This document shows positions 20,175 to 29,642 of a DNA stretch of 64,000 nucleotides, one piece after another. Under the pieces are notes generated by a model. It saw only the letters and a list, made by a program, of their open reading frames with translations, had not been told where the DNA came from and did no database searches. How positions within the stretch are numbered: the first letter of the stretch is position 1; each line of letters begins with the position of its first letter. Source of the DNA: BJGO01 sp964640655 (GTDB lineage Bacteria > Bacteroidota > Bacteroidia > Chitinophagales > UBA10324). The position numbers and the translations under genes are program-made. The stretch is from the NCBI GenBank assembly GCA_964640655.1, contig CAZXFT010000002.1:124001-188000 (forward strand), given 5' to 3'.

Positions 20175-22709
20175 ATGAATACGCACAACTACACGTTCGA
20201 ACAGGTAGTGAAAATGATACGCGGACAGGTACTCCAGAAAAACAGCAACCTGCTTACCGAACATTTGTTGATAGACAGCAGAAAATTATCTCAACCCGAA
20301 AATACTTTGTTTTTTGCCATTAAAGGTCAGCGCCGTGATGGGCACGATTATATATCTGAATTATATCAAAAGGGAGTCAGACAATTTGTAGTTAGCAAAG
20401 ATCTGGATGTAAGTAAGTATCCGGATGCTGCAATACTGAAAGTGAAGGACACCATTCATGCACTACAAAACTTGACGGCACAGCACCGTAAAAAGTTTTC
20501 CATACCTGTTGTAGGAATTACTGGTAGTAATGGAAAAACCATAGTAAAAGAGTGGTTGTACCAGTTGTTGCAAAACGACTTCAACATTGTTCGTTCTCCA
20601 AAGAGTTACAACTCGCAGATAGGTGTGCCTTTATCGGTTTGGGAAATGACTTCTTATCATAACCTCGCCTTGTTTGAAGCCGGCATTTCGCAGCCTAATG
20701 AAATGGCAGATCTTGAAAAAGTAATTCAACCAAGTATTGGCATTTTCACCAACATCGGTAAAGCGCACGACGAAGGTTTTTTAAACATCAGACAGAAGAT
20801 CAATGAAAAGCTTAAGTTGTTTATTAAAGCAGAGCTTATCATTTATTCAAAAGATTATCCTTATGTGAATGAATGCATTGCCAGCTTTAAAGACCGTATG
20901 AAGTATAGCGACCCTAATTATAAAGGGTACAAAACTTTTTCATGGACCCGCAATGGTAACAACGACGCTGATGTGGCAATTAAAAATATACTCAAGCACC
21001 ACCAGCATACGGAGATTGAAGCAGTATGGAACGAAAAATCTTTTTTGTTTTCTATTCCTTTCACTGATGATGCCTCCATTGAAAATGCCATCAACTGTTG
21101 GATGTTAATGATGCATCTTGGCATTGACTCATCGGTGGTTTCTATGCGTTTGATGTCTTTGAATAAAGTGGAGATGAGACTGGAGTTGAAGGATGGTATC
21201 AATCACTGCACGCTGATTAACGACTTTTATAATTCTGATATTCATTCCCTGCATATTGCTTTAGATTTTTTAAAACAACAAAAGCATGCTACTCATAAGA
21301 CTGTAGTGATGTCGGACATACTTCAAAGTGGCATCAGTGATAACGAATTATATTCAGGAGTAGCGGAAGCACTTGAGCAGAGCGGGGTGCAGCGTTTCAT
21401 TGGCGTAGGCAATGCCATCAACAAACAGCAAAAGTTATTTAAAGCAAAGAAAAATCTTCAAACATCATTCTATAAAAACACGGACGAGTTATTGAAGGAC
21501 TTCAATCATTTGTCGTTTAACGATGAAGTGATTCTTCTGAAAGGTGCACGTGCTTATGAGTTTGAAAAAGTTGCCAAACAATTAGAGCAAAAGAGACACG
21601 AAACAGTTCTTGAAATAAATCTTACTGCACTTACAGATAATCTGAAGACAATACAAAGTCATTTGAAGCCTGAAACTAAAACAATGGTGATGGTGAAGGC
21701 ATTTTCATATGGCAGCGGCAGCTTTGAAATTGCAAACGCCTTGCAAACACAGCGTGTGGAATATCTTGGTGTGGCCTACGCCGATGAAGGGGTTCATCTG
21801 CGCAAGGCAGGCATTCATACATCCATAATGGTGATGAATCCTGAAGAAGGAACGTATGATCACGTGTTGTTGTACAAGTTAGAACCGGTATTATACAATT
21901 TGCGCAGTCTGAAAACATTTTTGCAGGCTATACACGAAAACAAAGACATCATCAATGAACCGTATCCGGTTCATCTTGAAATCGAAACAGGCATGCATCG
22001 TTTGGGTTTTGAAGAGAAAGATCTGGAAGCTTTAGTAGCTATAATTAAACAGAATGAAAAATTGATTCGCGTTCAAAGTGTGTTCTCACATTTAGCAGCA
22101 TCAGATAATACAACACTAGATTGGTACACACAAGCGCAGATAGAACAGTTCAAACGTTTCAGCAGTAAGATTGAAAGGTCCTTGTGTTATAACTTTATGC
22201 GCCATATCTGCAACACTGCAGGTATACTGCGTTTCCCCGAAGCACAGTTTGATATGGTTCGATTGGGGATAGGGCTTTATGGTATAGACAACACCGGACT
22301 ATGGCAACAACAACTTCGTAATGTGAGCACGCTGAAAACCATCATTTCACAAATAAAAAATTTAAGCGCCGGTGAAACAGTTGGTTACGATCGCCGCGGC
22401 GAAACCACACGCGACACCATCATGGCTACTATAGGCATTGGTTATGCCGATGGCCTGAGCCGTAATCTGAGTAATGGAGTTGGTAAAATGCTGGTGCGAA
22501 ATACTTCAGTTCCCATCATAGGAAATATTTGCATGGACATGTGCATGCTCGATGTGACCGATGTGACCGGTGTAGAAGAAGGCGATGAAGTGATTGTATT
22601 TGGTGAAGCACAATCACCCATTCAATTGGCGCAACAATCAGGTACTATACCATATGAAATTATCAGCGGCATTTCGCAGCGCGTAAAGAGGGTGTACTAC
22701 AGAGAGTAG
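20175..22709 (+). CDS. murF-alr: Bifunctional UDP-MurNAc-tripeptide:D-Ala-D-Ala ligase / alanine racemase
   Basis: This is a fusion of about 844 residues. The N-terminal half is a Mur ligase with the ATP loop GITGSNGKT and the TNIGKAHDEGF stretch. It adds D-Ala-D-Ala to the UDP-MurNAc tripeptide in the cytoplasm. The C-terminal half, from about residue 480, is a PLP alanine racemase with the cofactor Lys in MVKAFSYGSG, the second catalytic Tyr region GIGYADG and the conserved ICMDMCMLD. It makes the D-Ala used by the same pathway. This fusion is typical of Bacteroidota. The PLP loop reads KAFSYG where KANAYG is commoner. The stop is 3 bases from the kbl stop on the other strand, with no terminator between them. 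Confidence 0.95.
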   Translation: MNTHNYTFEQVVKMIRGQVLQKNSNLLTEHLLIDSRKLSQPENTLFFAIKGQRRDGHDYISELYQKGVRQFVVSKDLDVSKYPDAAILKVKDTIHALQNLTAQHRKKFSIPVVGITGSNGKTIVKEWLYQLLQNDFNIVRSPKSYNSQIGVPLSVWEMTSYHNLALFEAGISQPNEMADLEKVIQPSIGIFTNIGKAHDEGFLNIRQKINEKLKLFIKAELIIYSKDYPYVNECIASFKDRMKYSDPNYKGYKTFSWTRNGNNDADVAIKNILKHHQHTEIEAVWNEKSFLFSIPFTDDASIENAINCWMLMMHLGIDSSVVSMRLMSLNKVEMRLELKDGINHCTLINDFYNSDIHSLHIALDFLKQQKHATHKTVVMSDILQSGISDNELYSGVAEALEQSGVQRFIGVGNAINKQQKLFKAKKNLQTSFYKNTDELLKDFNHLSFNDEVILLKGARAYEFEKVAKQLEQKRHETVLEINLTALTDNLKTIQSHLKPETKTMVMVKAFSYGSGSFEIANALQTQRVEYLGVAYADEGVHLRKAGIHTSIMVMNPEEGTYDHVLLYKLEPVLYNLRSLKTFLQAIHENKDIINEPYPVHLEIETGMHRLGFEEKDLEALVAIIKQNEKLIRVQSVFSHLAASDNTTLDWYTQAQIEQFKRFSSKIERSLCYNFMRHICNTAGILRFPEAQFDMVRLGIGLYGIDNTGLWQQQLRNVSTLKTIISQIKNLSAGETVGYDRRGETTRDTIMATIGIGYADGLSRNLSNGVGKMLVRNTSVPIIGNICMDMCMLDVTDVTGVEEGDEVIVFGEAQSPIQLAQQSGTIPYEIISGISQRVKRVYYRE

Positions 22710-22712
22710 AAA

Positions 22713-23897
22713 TTATTTGAGAACCCCCAACTCTTTGCCCACTTTTTTAAACGCTTCAATGGCTTTGTCTAAATGATGTCTTTCATGAGCAGCAGAAATC
22801 TGCACACGAATTCGTGCGTTGCCTTTTGCAACCACAGGATAGAAGAACCCGATAACGTAAATACCTTCGGGTAATAGTTTGGCGGCAAACTCTTGTGCAA
22901 GCACAGCATCATAGAGCATAATTGGAACTATAGGATGTTCGCCAGGTTTCATGTCAAAACCGGCTTCGGCCATTTTACTTCGGAAGTATTTGGTGTTGTC
23001 TTCCAACTTATCGCGCAGTGCTGTAGTTTCGCTAAGCATATCGAGCACTGCTATCGAAGCCCCTACAATACTTGGGGCTACCGTGTTGGAAAATAAATAA
23101 GGTCGCGAACGCTGACGCAACAACTCAATGATTTCTTTTCTGCCCGAAGTAAACCCACCTGATGCTCCACCCAAAGCCTTGCCCAGTGTACCCGTGATAA
23201 TATCAATGCGACCCATCACATTGCGATACTCATGTGTACCTCGACCGGTTTTACCCATAAAGCCTGATGCATGACATTCATCAATCATCACTAATGCTCC
23301 ATGCTTCTCAGCAAGGTCACAGATTTTATCAAGTTGAGCTATAGTGCCATCCATACTAAATACGCCATCGGTTACAATCATTTTATAACGTGCCTCGGCA
23401 GCGGCATGCAATTGCTCTTCGAGGCTGTCAATATTATTATGCGTGTAACGATAGCGCTGTGCTTTACACAGTCTGATGCCATCTATGATAGACGCATGAT
23501 TCAATTCATCGCTGATAATGGCATCTTGTTCTGTGAGAAGGGGTTCAAATACACCACCGTTGGCATCAAAAGCAGCAGCATATAAAATGGTGTCTTCATT
23601 GCCTAGAAACTTTGAGATTTTTTCTTCCAGCTCTTTGTGAATATCCTGAGTGCCACAGATAAAACGCACACTAGATAGACCGTACCCGCGATAGTCTATA
23701 TACTTTTTAGCTGCCTCCAGAACTTTTGGATGAGATGACAGGCCCAGATAATTATTCGCGCAAAGGTTTATCACCGTTTTACCGTTTACAACAATCTCGG
23801 CTCCCTGTGCTGAGGCTATTACGCGCTCCGATTTATATAATCCCGCATCCTTAATGCTTTGCAATTCTTTGATTAAAAATTCTTTGTTGGTGTACAT
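22713..23897 (-). CDS. kbl: Glycine C-acetyltransferase (2-amino-3-ketobutyrate CoA ligase)
   Basis: This 394-residue PLP enzyme of the alpha-oxoamine synthase family has the family stretch NLCANNYLGLSSHP, the DECHASGFMG loop with the PLP-stacking His and Asp, and the Schiff-base Lys in GTLGKALGGASGG. The segment FDANGGVFEPLL is characteristic of Kbl rather than BioF or HemA. It cleaves 2-amino-3-ketobutyrate with CoA to glycine and acetyl-CoA in threonine breakdown. The partner threonine dehydrogenase is not in this window, so Kbl may be encoded alone. It is transcribed divergently from the TPR gene at 24050. Confidence 0.95.
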   Translation of the reverse strand: MYTNKEFLIKELQSIKDAGLYKSERVIASAQGAEIVVNGKTVINLCANNYLGLSSHPKVLEAAKKYIDYRGYGLSSVRFICGTQDIHKELEEKISKFLGNEDTILYAAAFDANGGVFEPLLTEQDAIISDELNHASIIDGIRLCKAQRYRYTHNNIDSLEEQLHAAAEARYKMIVTDGVFSMDGTIAQLDKICDLAEKHGALVMIDECHASGFMGKTGRGTHEYRNVMGRIDIITGTLGKALGGASGGFTSGRKEIIELLRQRSRPYLFSNTVAPSIVGASIAVLDMLSETTALRDKLEDNTKYFRSKMAEAGFDMKPGEHPIVPIMLYDAVLAQEFAAKLLPEGIYVIGFFYPVVAKGNARIRVQISAAHERHHLDKAIEAFKKVGKELGVLK

Positions 23898-24049
23898 AGT
23901 AGTTTCTTGTTAGGACCGGAAAATTCAACAATCTGTTTGGTTTGCGGAAATGAAAAACAAGGAAATGACTTTATTTATTTTTCAATGTTTAAAAAACTTG
24001 TTTCTGCAATGGTAATATCCCTCAATTTTGATGAAGATATTATTATGAT

Positions 24050-25879
24050 ATGAGTAAAGGAAAAAAGAAACAGGCAGAACATAAACACGAGAACAAAATT
24101 TTCTCGCGCAATAATTTGATCAGTATGCTTTTGCTTATGGTGCTCACTTATATTGCCTTTTCACCCTCTATGAAAAACAACTTTACCAACTGGGATGACC
24201 CGGTATATGTATATGAAAACTCTATGGTGATGAGTGCACAAACTCAATGGGGCAAAATTTTTTCGGAACCTGTCTCGCTCAATTATCATCCAATTACCAT
24301 GCTTACATTAGCCTGGAATTATCAGCAAGCGGAAAAGAAAAACGGTAAAATAGATCCTTACATTTTTCATTTGTGGAATGTGCTTATCCATTTGCTTAGT
24401 GTTGCACTAATGTTTACATTCGTTTTTCGGCTGAGTAATTCGAATTGGTTTATAGCCATTTTCTGTGCAGCCTTGTTTGCACTGCATCCCATGCATGTGG
24501 AGTCGGTTTCCTGGATAAGTGAGCGAAAGGATGTGCTCTATGTATTTTTCTTTTTGCTGTCATGTATCAGCTATTTGAAATACAAAGAGAATAATAATTA
24601 CCTGTGGCTTGGTCTTGCCATAACGTTTTATATGTTGTCGGTACTCAGCAAAGCAGTGGCAGTAGTGCTTCCTGTGGTGTTGTTGTTAATTGATTTTAAC
24701 GCTGCGCGAAAAATTTCTACTCGACAGATTATTGAGAAAATACCTTTTCTGTTATTATCGCTCTACTTCGGATGGAAAGCATACAGCATTCAGGCAACAG
24801 GTGCTATTGCCAAGCCTGAGGCTGTTTCCTTTTTTCAACAGATAACTTTCGGATCCTGGGGAGCATTGATGTACGTAGTGAAATTTTTTGTTCCGGTCAA
24901 GCTGTCGGCGTTTTATCCATACCCTAATCTTACCGATGGAGGTTCCATTCCTGCAGAGTATTTTCTTGGCTTTTTGATTTGGCCTCTTGCCGCCGCAGCT
25001 ATCTACATAGGTTATCGTTATTATTTGCCATTACTGTTTGGAGTGATGTTTTATTTTATCACCATTGCTTTAGTGTTGCAGTTTATTTCGGTGGGCTCTG
25101 CGATTATGGCCGATCGGTATAGCTACTTGCCATATTTAGGACTGGCTTATCCGATTGCTCATTTTCTTTATGATATGTACCAAAAAAAGACAACGCTGAA
25201 AACACCTGTATTTGCAGCGACAGCAGCATTCTTTATCTTTTTATCCATCAGCACCTATGCACGAACACAGGTATGGAAAGACAACATCTCTTTGTGGAGC
25301 GATGTGATTAATAAATACCCAACGGTAGAAGTTGCTTATAAAAATCGCGGCAATTACTATGGCAAAGAATTAGGCAAACTCAACGAGTCATATGCCGATT
25401 ACATGGTCTTAAAACGAATGAAATCGAAAGACACTAAGGTATATAGTAATATGGGTAACGTTTATGGTATGCGCCAGCAACCCGACTCTTCGATTTGGTG
25501 TTACAATAAAGCCATTGAACTGGATGCTAATAATGAAGAGGCCTATATTAATCGGGGTATTACCTATTCCATGATGAAACAATATGATAAGGCTATTGCG
25601 GATTTCAATGAAGCGGAAAGGATTAAAGGTGCTACAACTGCATTATTACAAAACCGTGCATATACCTATGTGGCTGCAGGCAAATACACTGAAAGCCTGA
25701 GTGATTACAACAAATTAATATCCCTGCGACCTAACGACGGGCAGTCTTATTTCTTCCGTGCCATAGCCAACGAAGGATTGGGAAATATTACCGATGCTCT
25801 AAACGATTTGAACCAAGCCGTTGCACTGGGTTATGATGTTGATGCCTCAACAAGGCAACGGATAGAAGGGAAAAAATAA
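24050..25879 (+). CDS. Multi-pass membrane protein with C-terminal TPRs (TMTC/GT-C-like)
   Basis: A Lys-rich cytoplasmic start is followed by about ten hydrophobic segments (residues about 25-405), then three or four TPR units (about 425-605; ALxxxPxN and AYINRGITYSMMKQYDKAIADF patterns). The first periplasmic loop has FTNWDDPVYVYEN, and a later one has LHPMHVESVSWISERKDVLY. These are the landmarks of the TMTC-type family of GT-C fold proteins, whose animal members are protein O-mannosyltransferases. The acidic WDD in the first loop fits a metal- or lipid-sugar-binding site. A glycosyltransferase using a polyprenyl-phosphate sugar is therefore a family-based inference; donor and acceptor are unknown. 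No operon partner is evident. Confidence 0.8.
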   Translation: MSKGKKKQAEHKHENKIFSRNNLISMLLLMVLTYIAFSPSMKNNFTNWDDPVYVYENSMVMSAQTQWGKIFSEPVSLNYHPITMLTLAWNYQQAEKKNGKIDPYIFHLWNVLIHLLSVALMFTFVFRLSNSNWFIAIFCAALFALHPMHVESVSWISERKDVLYVFFFLLSCISYLKYKENNNYLWLGLAITFYMLSVLSKAVAVVLPVVLLLIDFNAARKISTRQIIEKIPFLLLSLYFGWKAYSIQATGAIAKPEAVSFFQQITFGSWGALMYVVKFFVPVKLSAFYPYPNLTDGGSIPAEYFLGFLIWPLAAAAIYIGYRYYLPLLFGVMFYFITIALVLQFISVGSAIMADRYSYLPYLGLAYPIAHFLYDMYQKKTTLKTPVFAATAAFFIFLSISTYARTQVWKDNISLWSDVINKYPTVEVAYKNRGNYYGKELGKLNESYADYMVLKRMKSKDTKVYSNMGNVYGMRQQPDSSIWCYNKAIELDANNEEAYINRGITYSMMKQYDKAIADFNEAERIKGATTALLQNRAYTYVAAGKYTESLSDYNKLISLRPNDGQSYFFRAIANEGLGNITDALNDLNQAVALGYDVDASTRQRIEGKK

Positions 25880-25894
25880 ATACACATTATTTTA

Positions 25895-25924
25895 TTGTTG
25901 ATGCCTTTCTTCGTTATACTTTTG
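25895..25924 (+). promoter_or_regulatory. Bacteroidota promoter (-33 TTG, -7 TACTTTTG) for trhO
   Basis: TTG at 25895-25897, a 19-base spacer, then an exact TAnnTTTG match at 25917-25924, 29 bases before the trhO ATG. Spacing agrees with the known Bacteroidota consensus. Confidence 0.7.
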
Positions 25925-25953
25925 CAACATCCTGCTTACATCAGGAAAATTTT

Positions 25954-26967
25954 ATGCAGAAACAACAACAATCCTCAGTCAGCACTGAGGTTAAACCTTA
26001 TACAGAGCCGCAATCAGGTCGCATTGCTGCAGCACTTCTGAAACCCTTTCAAACCTTATTGTTTTACAAGTATGTACACATGTCGCAAGCAGAAACGTTT
26101 GCTGCCGATTTGCTGAGGTTTTGTAAAAACACAGGTCTTACCGGTCGTGTGTTGGTGGCTGAAGAAGGTATTAACGGCACCGTTTCGGGCACAGTAGAAC
26201 AATGCAACCGTTTCATACATCATCTGCATAATGATGCGCGTTTCAGCGATATGGAATTTAAAATCGATGATGAGAACAACACTACTTTTGCGAAGATGCA
26301 TGTGCGCTACAAAAAAGAAATCGTTCACTTTGGGCAACCGGACGTGAATGTATGGGAGCGCACCGGCACTTACCTTGAACCTGAAGAATGGGAAAAGATG
26401 ATGCATGACGAGGATGTGGTGGTACTCGATGTGCGCAATAAAGTGGAGTGGGAGTTAGGTAAGTTCAAAAACGCCGTAACCGTTGACATTGAACACTTCC
26501 GTGATTTACCGCAGGTGATGCCGCAGTTGGAACAATATAAAGAAAAGAAAGTGTTGGCCTATTGCACCGGTGGCATAAGATGCGAGAAAGCTACAGCATA
26601 CCTTATTCAACAGGGCTTCCAAAATGTTTTTCACCTGCACGGTGGCATTATCAAGTATGGTAAAGTAACAGGAGGTAAAGACTTTGACGGGCAATGTTAT
26701 GTGTTCGATAACCGAATAGGTATTGATGTTAACTATGTTAACCCAACAGTGATTTCGCAGTGTAAAATTTGTAATACCAAAACCACCAAGATGGTGAACT
26801 GTGCCAATCCGGAATGCAACGAACATTTTGTGTTGTGTGATGATTGCGGATGGCAAATGAAAGGATGTTGCAGTGATTTGTGCTTGAAAAGTCCGCGATT
26901 GCGAGTATATGATGGCAGCGGCTATTATCAGAAAGGCACGCAGCAATGGGTGAGCGAAAACAATTGA
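25954..26967 (+). CDS. trhO: tRNA uridine(34) hydroxylase (rhodanese family)
   Basis: This 337-residue protein of the YceA/TrhO family has an N-terminal ferredoxin-like domain (VAEEGINGTVSGT), a central rhodanese domain with the active-site Cys in AYCTGGIRCEKA, and a C-terminal Cys-rich tail with four CxxC-type pairs (CKICN, CANPEC, CDDC, CCSDLC) that probably bind zinc. The family makes 5-hydroxyuridine at the wobble position of certain tRNAs in an oxygen-dependent reaction. The length and domain order are those of full family members. It is a single-gene transcript with a clear promoter upstream. Confidence 0.93.
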   Translation: MQKQQQSSVSTEVKPYTEPQSGRIAAALLKPFQTLLFYKYVHMSQAETFAADLLRFCKNTGLTGRVLVAEEGINGTVSGTVEQCNRFIHHLHNDARFSDMEFKIDDENNTTFAKMHVRYKKEIVHFGQPDVNVWERTGTYLEPEEWEKMMHDEDVVVLDVRNKVEWELGKFKNAVTVDIEHFRDLPQVMPQLEQYKEKKVLAYCTGGIRCEKATAYLIQQGFQNVFHLHGGIIKYGKVTGGKDFDGQCYVFDNRIGIDVNYVNPTVISQCKICNTKTTKMVNCANPECNEHFVLCDDCGWQMKGCCSDLCLKSPRLRVYDGSGYYQKGTQQWVSENN

Positions 26968-27054
26968 CTTAATGCATTGAGTAAAAAATATTCAGCCGGT
27001 TAAGCAAAATGGGCTGAGGTATAGTCTTTTGAGCTGTTTCTATTAATTGTCATT

Positions 27055-27086
27055 TTGTCTGCAAAATTGGCATGGCAGCATCTTTG
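27055..27086 (+). promoter_or_regulatory. Probable promoter of grpE-dnaJ
   Basis: TTG at 27055-27057, a 21-base spacer, then CATCTTTG at 27079-27086, one mismatch from TAnnTTTG, 28 bases before the grpE ATG. The same CATCTTTG variant occurs before the AIM24-like gene (34017-34024, minus). No CIRCE operator was seen. Confidence 0.4.
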
Positions 27087-27114
27087 ACTATTGCGGTTAA
27101 ATACGAATAGGTTT

Positions 27115-27783
27115 ATGAAGAAAGAATCGTTGGAAAACACGACAGGACGAGGTTTTGACGAAACTCAGGAAAGTGGTCGTACTGCCGGTGAAAATCAGCA
27201 GACGAACAATTTGTCAGATATTACAGCCTCTGAAGGTGAAAATACGTCGCACGAGGAAGAGGAGCACACCGATGAAATTGACGCCGAAACAGAAGACTTT
27301 TTAACTCGCCTTGGTTTGAAAGGAAAGTCGAAAAAGGAAGTGATAGACTTGAAGAAAAAGGTTGAGGAAATGAACGATAAATACCTCCGCTTGCTTGCCG
27401 AATTTGAAAATGCAAAACGCCGTAATGCAAAAGAGAGAATAGAGTTGTACAAAACTGCCGGTCAGGATGTGCTGCAAAGTTTGTTGCCTGTTCTCGATGA
27501 TTTTGAACGTGCACTCAAACAGATGGAACAGGCTAAAGATATTAATGCGGTACGAGAAGGGGTGTTACTTATTCACGATAAGTTTAAAAATATTCTGGAA
27601 CACAAGGGCCTTAAAGGAATGAACAGCATTGGTCAGGAATTTAATGTGGAACATCACGAAGCCATAACTGAAATTCCTGCACCCAATGACGATATGAAAG
27701 GTAAAGTAGTGGATGAAGTGGAACGTGGTTACACCCTGCATGATAAAATTATTCGATTTGCAAAGGTTATAGTGGGGAAATAA
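27115..27783 (+). CDS. grpE: Nucleotide exchange factor GrpE
   Basis: This protein of about 222 residues starts at the ATG at 27115; an upstream in-frame TTG is less likely. The first 80 residues are acidic and low in complexity. A long coiled coil follows (KKEVIDLKKKVEEMNDKYLRLLAEFENAKRR), then the beta-domain (QSLLPVLDDFERAL, EFNVEHHEAI and a C-terminal GYTLHDKIIRFAKVIVGK). GrpE releases ADP from DnaK in the cytoplasm. dnaJ follows 3 bases downstream; dnaK is not in the window. Confidence 0.97.
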   Translation: MKKESLENTTGRGFDETQESGRTAGENQQTNNLSDITASEGENTSHEEEEHTDEIDAETEDFLTRLGLKGKSKKEVIDLKKKVEEMNDKYLRLLAEFENAKRRNAKERIELYKTAGQDVLQSLLPVLDDFERALKQMEQAKDINAVREGVLLIHDKFKNILEHKGLKGMNSIGQEFNVEHHEAITEIPAPNDDMKGKVVDEVERGYTLHDKIIRFAKVIVGK

Positions 27784-27786
27784 ACA

Positions 27787-28965
27787 ATGGCTTCTAAAAG
27801 AGATTATTACGAAATATTAGGTGTAGCTAAATCAGCAACGGCAGAGGAGATTAAGAAAGCCTACCGTAAGGTGGCAATGCAATTTCATCCCGACAGAAAT
27901 CCTAATGACAAATCAGCGGAAGAAAAATTTAAAGAGGCAGCTGAGGCATATGAAGTTTTGAGCGATAACGATAAGCGTGCGCGTTACGATCGCTTCGGGC
28001 ATCAGGGAGTAGGCTCATCGGCAGCAAGTGGCGGTGGAGGTTACAGTGGCGGTATGCGAATGGAAGACATCTTCTCAAACTTCGGGGATATATTTTCCGA
28101 TATGGGAGGCTCACCGTTTGAATCCTTCTTTGGCGGCGGCAGCAGTCAACGCGGTGGACAGCGACAGCGCGGCACTAGAGGTAGCAACCTGCGCATTAAA
28201 ATAGCACTCAACTATAAAGAGATGGTTGAAGGAGTGCAGAAAAAGCTAAAGGTTAAAAAATATGTAGAGTGTAATACCTGCAATGGCAGTGGTGCAAAAG
28301 ACAACACATCCTATTCTACCTGCAACACTTGTCAGGGGCAGGGTTATGTGCGTCGTGTTACCAATACTTTCTTAGGTCAGATGGCCACGCAATCTGTTTG
28401 CCCCACCTGTAGTGGCGAGGGTCGTAGCATCACACATCGCTGTACGGTATGCAAAGGAGATGGTCGTGTTTATGGTGAAGAGACTATCAGTATTGACATT
28501 CCGGCGGGAGTGAGTAAAGATTTGCAACTGAGCATGAGTGGAAAAGGTAATGCAGGTGAGCGTGGAGGCCCAGCAGGAGATTTACTGATTCAGATTGAGG
28601 AGGAAACAAACGAACATCTGAAACGTGATGGCAATAATGTTATCTATGATTTATATGTCAGCTTTGCAGATGCAGCTTTAGGCACCTCTGTGGAAGTACC
28701 TACAATAGATGGTAAGGCAAAAATCAAAATCAAACCCGGAACGCAGGCAGGTGAAATTTTCCGCCTGAAAGGAAAAGGCTTTCCTCATTTGAATTCGTAT
28801 GGCAAAGGAGATCAGTTGATTCAGGTTAATATTTGGACTCCCAAGGAACTTACTAAAGAAGAATCTGCCTTGCTGGAGAAAATGAGACAAATGAAAAACT
28901 TCCATCCTCATCCGGGCAAGAACGAGAAAGGCTTTATGGACAGAATGCGCGATTACTTCAGTTAA
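27787..28965 (+). CDS. dnaJ: Chaperone DnaJ
   Basis: This is a complete type I DnaJ of 392 residues: J-domain with HPDRNPND (HPD motif contacting DnaK), Gly/Phe-rich linker, four zinc-binding CxxCxGxG repeats (CNTCNGSG, CNTCQGQG, CPTCSGEG, CTVCKGDG), then the two C-terminal substrate-binding domains and dimer end. It stimulates DnaK ATPase and delivers substrates. It forms an operon with grpE. The reading frame at 28982 begins only 16 bases after its stop, so the putative restriction gene may be read through from this heat-shock-type operon. Confidence 0.97.
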   Translation: MASKRDYYEILGVAKSATAEEIKKAYRKVAMQFHPDRNPNDKSAEEKFKEAAEAYEVLSDNDKRARYDRFGHQGVGSSAASGGGGYSGGMRMEDIFSNFGDIFSDMGGSPFESFFGGGSSQRGGQRQRGTRGSNLRIKIALNYKEMVEGVQKKLKVKKYVECNTCNGSGAKDNTSYSTCNTCQGQGYVRRVTNTFLGQMATQSVCPTCSGEGRSITHRCTVCKGDGRVYGEETISIDIPAGVSKDLQLSMSGKGNAGERGGPAGDLLIQIEEETNEHLKRDGNNVIYDLYVSFADAALGTSVEVPTIDGKAKIKIKPGTQAGEIFRLKGKGFPHLNSYGKGDQLIQVNIWTPKELTKEESALLEKMRQMKNFHPHPGKNEKGFMDRMRDYFS

Positions 28966-28981
28966 GTTATACTTCAACTAC

Positions 28982-29638
28982 TTGAATTATATTGGCAGTG
29001 TGTCACTGAACATAATTGCCATAGAAAATGAGCTCAAGAAACGAACACATTACAAGTATTCGTGGGGTCGCAGACAGAATAATTCTTTCGATAAACTGAC
29101 CAATTTTATTTATCACATTAGTCTGTTTGATGAGTTGATAGTTCATATTCAAACTTCATTTAAACACGATGAAAGAATTAAAGAGATTGGCAACTACGCG
29201 GTTAACCGATGGTACAATTTTCATTCGGCAATGGCTATTGAAGAAATCTTTTGCTCTCATAAATCGGTAAGGAAGTATGAAGTGGAAAGAGACAAGTACT
29301 GCGACTTTTATATTCACAATATACCTTTTGATCATAAGACTTCAGTATTCCCTAAAAATATTCCTTGGTCGAAGAAGTGGTGTAAGGAAAATTCTGCAGT
29401 ACTTGCCAAATGGTTATACGACAATCAAAGCAGCGAGCAGCGACAACATTTTTCCAATAGAATTTTTCTGATGCTGTATAGTAAGAGTATGGCACACTGG
29501 AAACTGAAAGCCGAATTGACATACCTCAGCCACATCATAAATAAATATCTGGATGCATTCAAGCCGGAGCAACTCATACCACTCAACTATCCCGACAAAA
29601 AAACTATTTTAACCGACCTTATCTGGGCAGAAGCCTGA
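28982..29638 (+). CDS. Putative type II restriction endonuclease (PD-(D/E)xK-like), paired with DNA methyltransferase
   Basis: This 218-residue protein belongs to no family I can name. Residues 108-119 show Asp108, then a hydrophobic strand and D117-H-K119, which fits the catalytic D...(D/E)xK of PD-(D/E)xK nucleases in sequence order. The gene ends 4 bases before a solitary DNA adenine methyltransferase and reads the same way, the usual layout of a small type II restriction-modification unit. The start is uncertain: TTG at 28982 gives MNYIGS, the same opening as the methyltransferase although all five shared codons differ; GTG at 28997 is an alternative. Nothing resembling a mobile element flanks it. 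A cognate nuclease is an inference from context and one motif; an unrelated regulatory or accessory protein remains possible. Confidence 0.5.
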   Translation: MNYIGSVSLNIIAIENELKKRTHYKYSWGRRQNNSFDKLTNFIYHISLFDELIVHIQTSFKHDERIKEIGNYAVNRWYNFHSAMAIEEIFCSHKSVRKYEVERDKYCDFYIHNIPFDHKTSVFPKNIPWSKKWCKENSAVLAKWLYDNQSSEQRQHFSNRIFLMLYSKSMAHWKLKAELTYLSHIINKYLDAFKPEQLIPLNYPDKKTILTDLIWAEA

Positions 29639-29642
29639 AAAC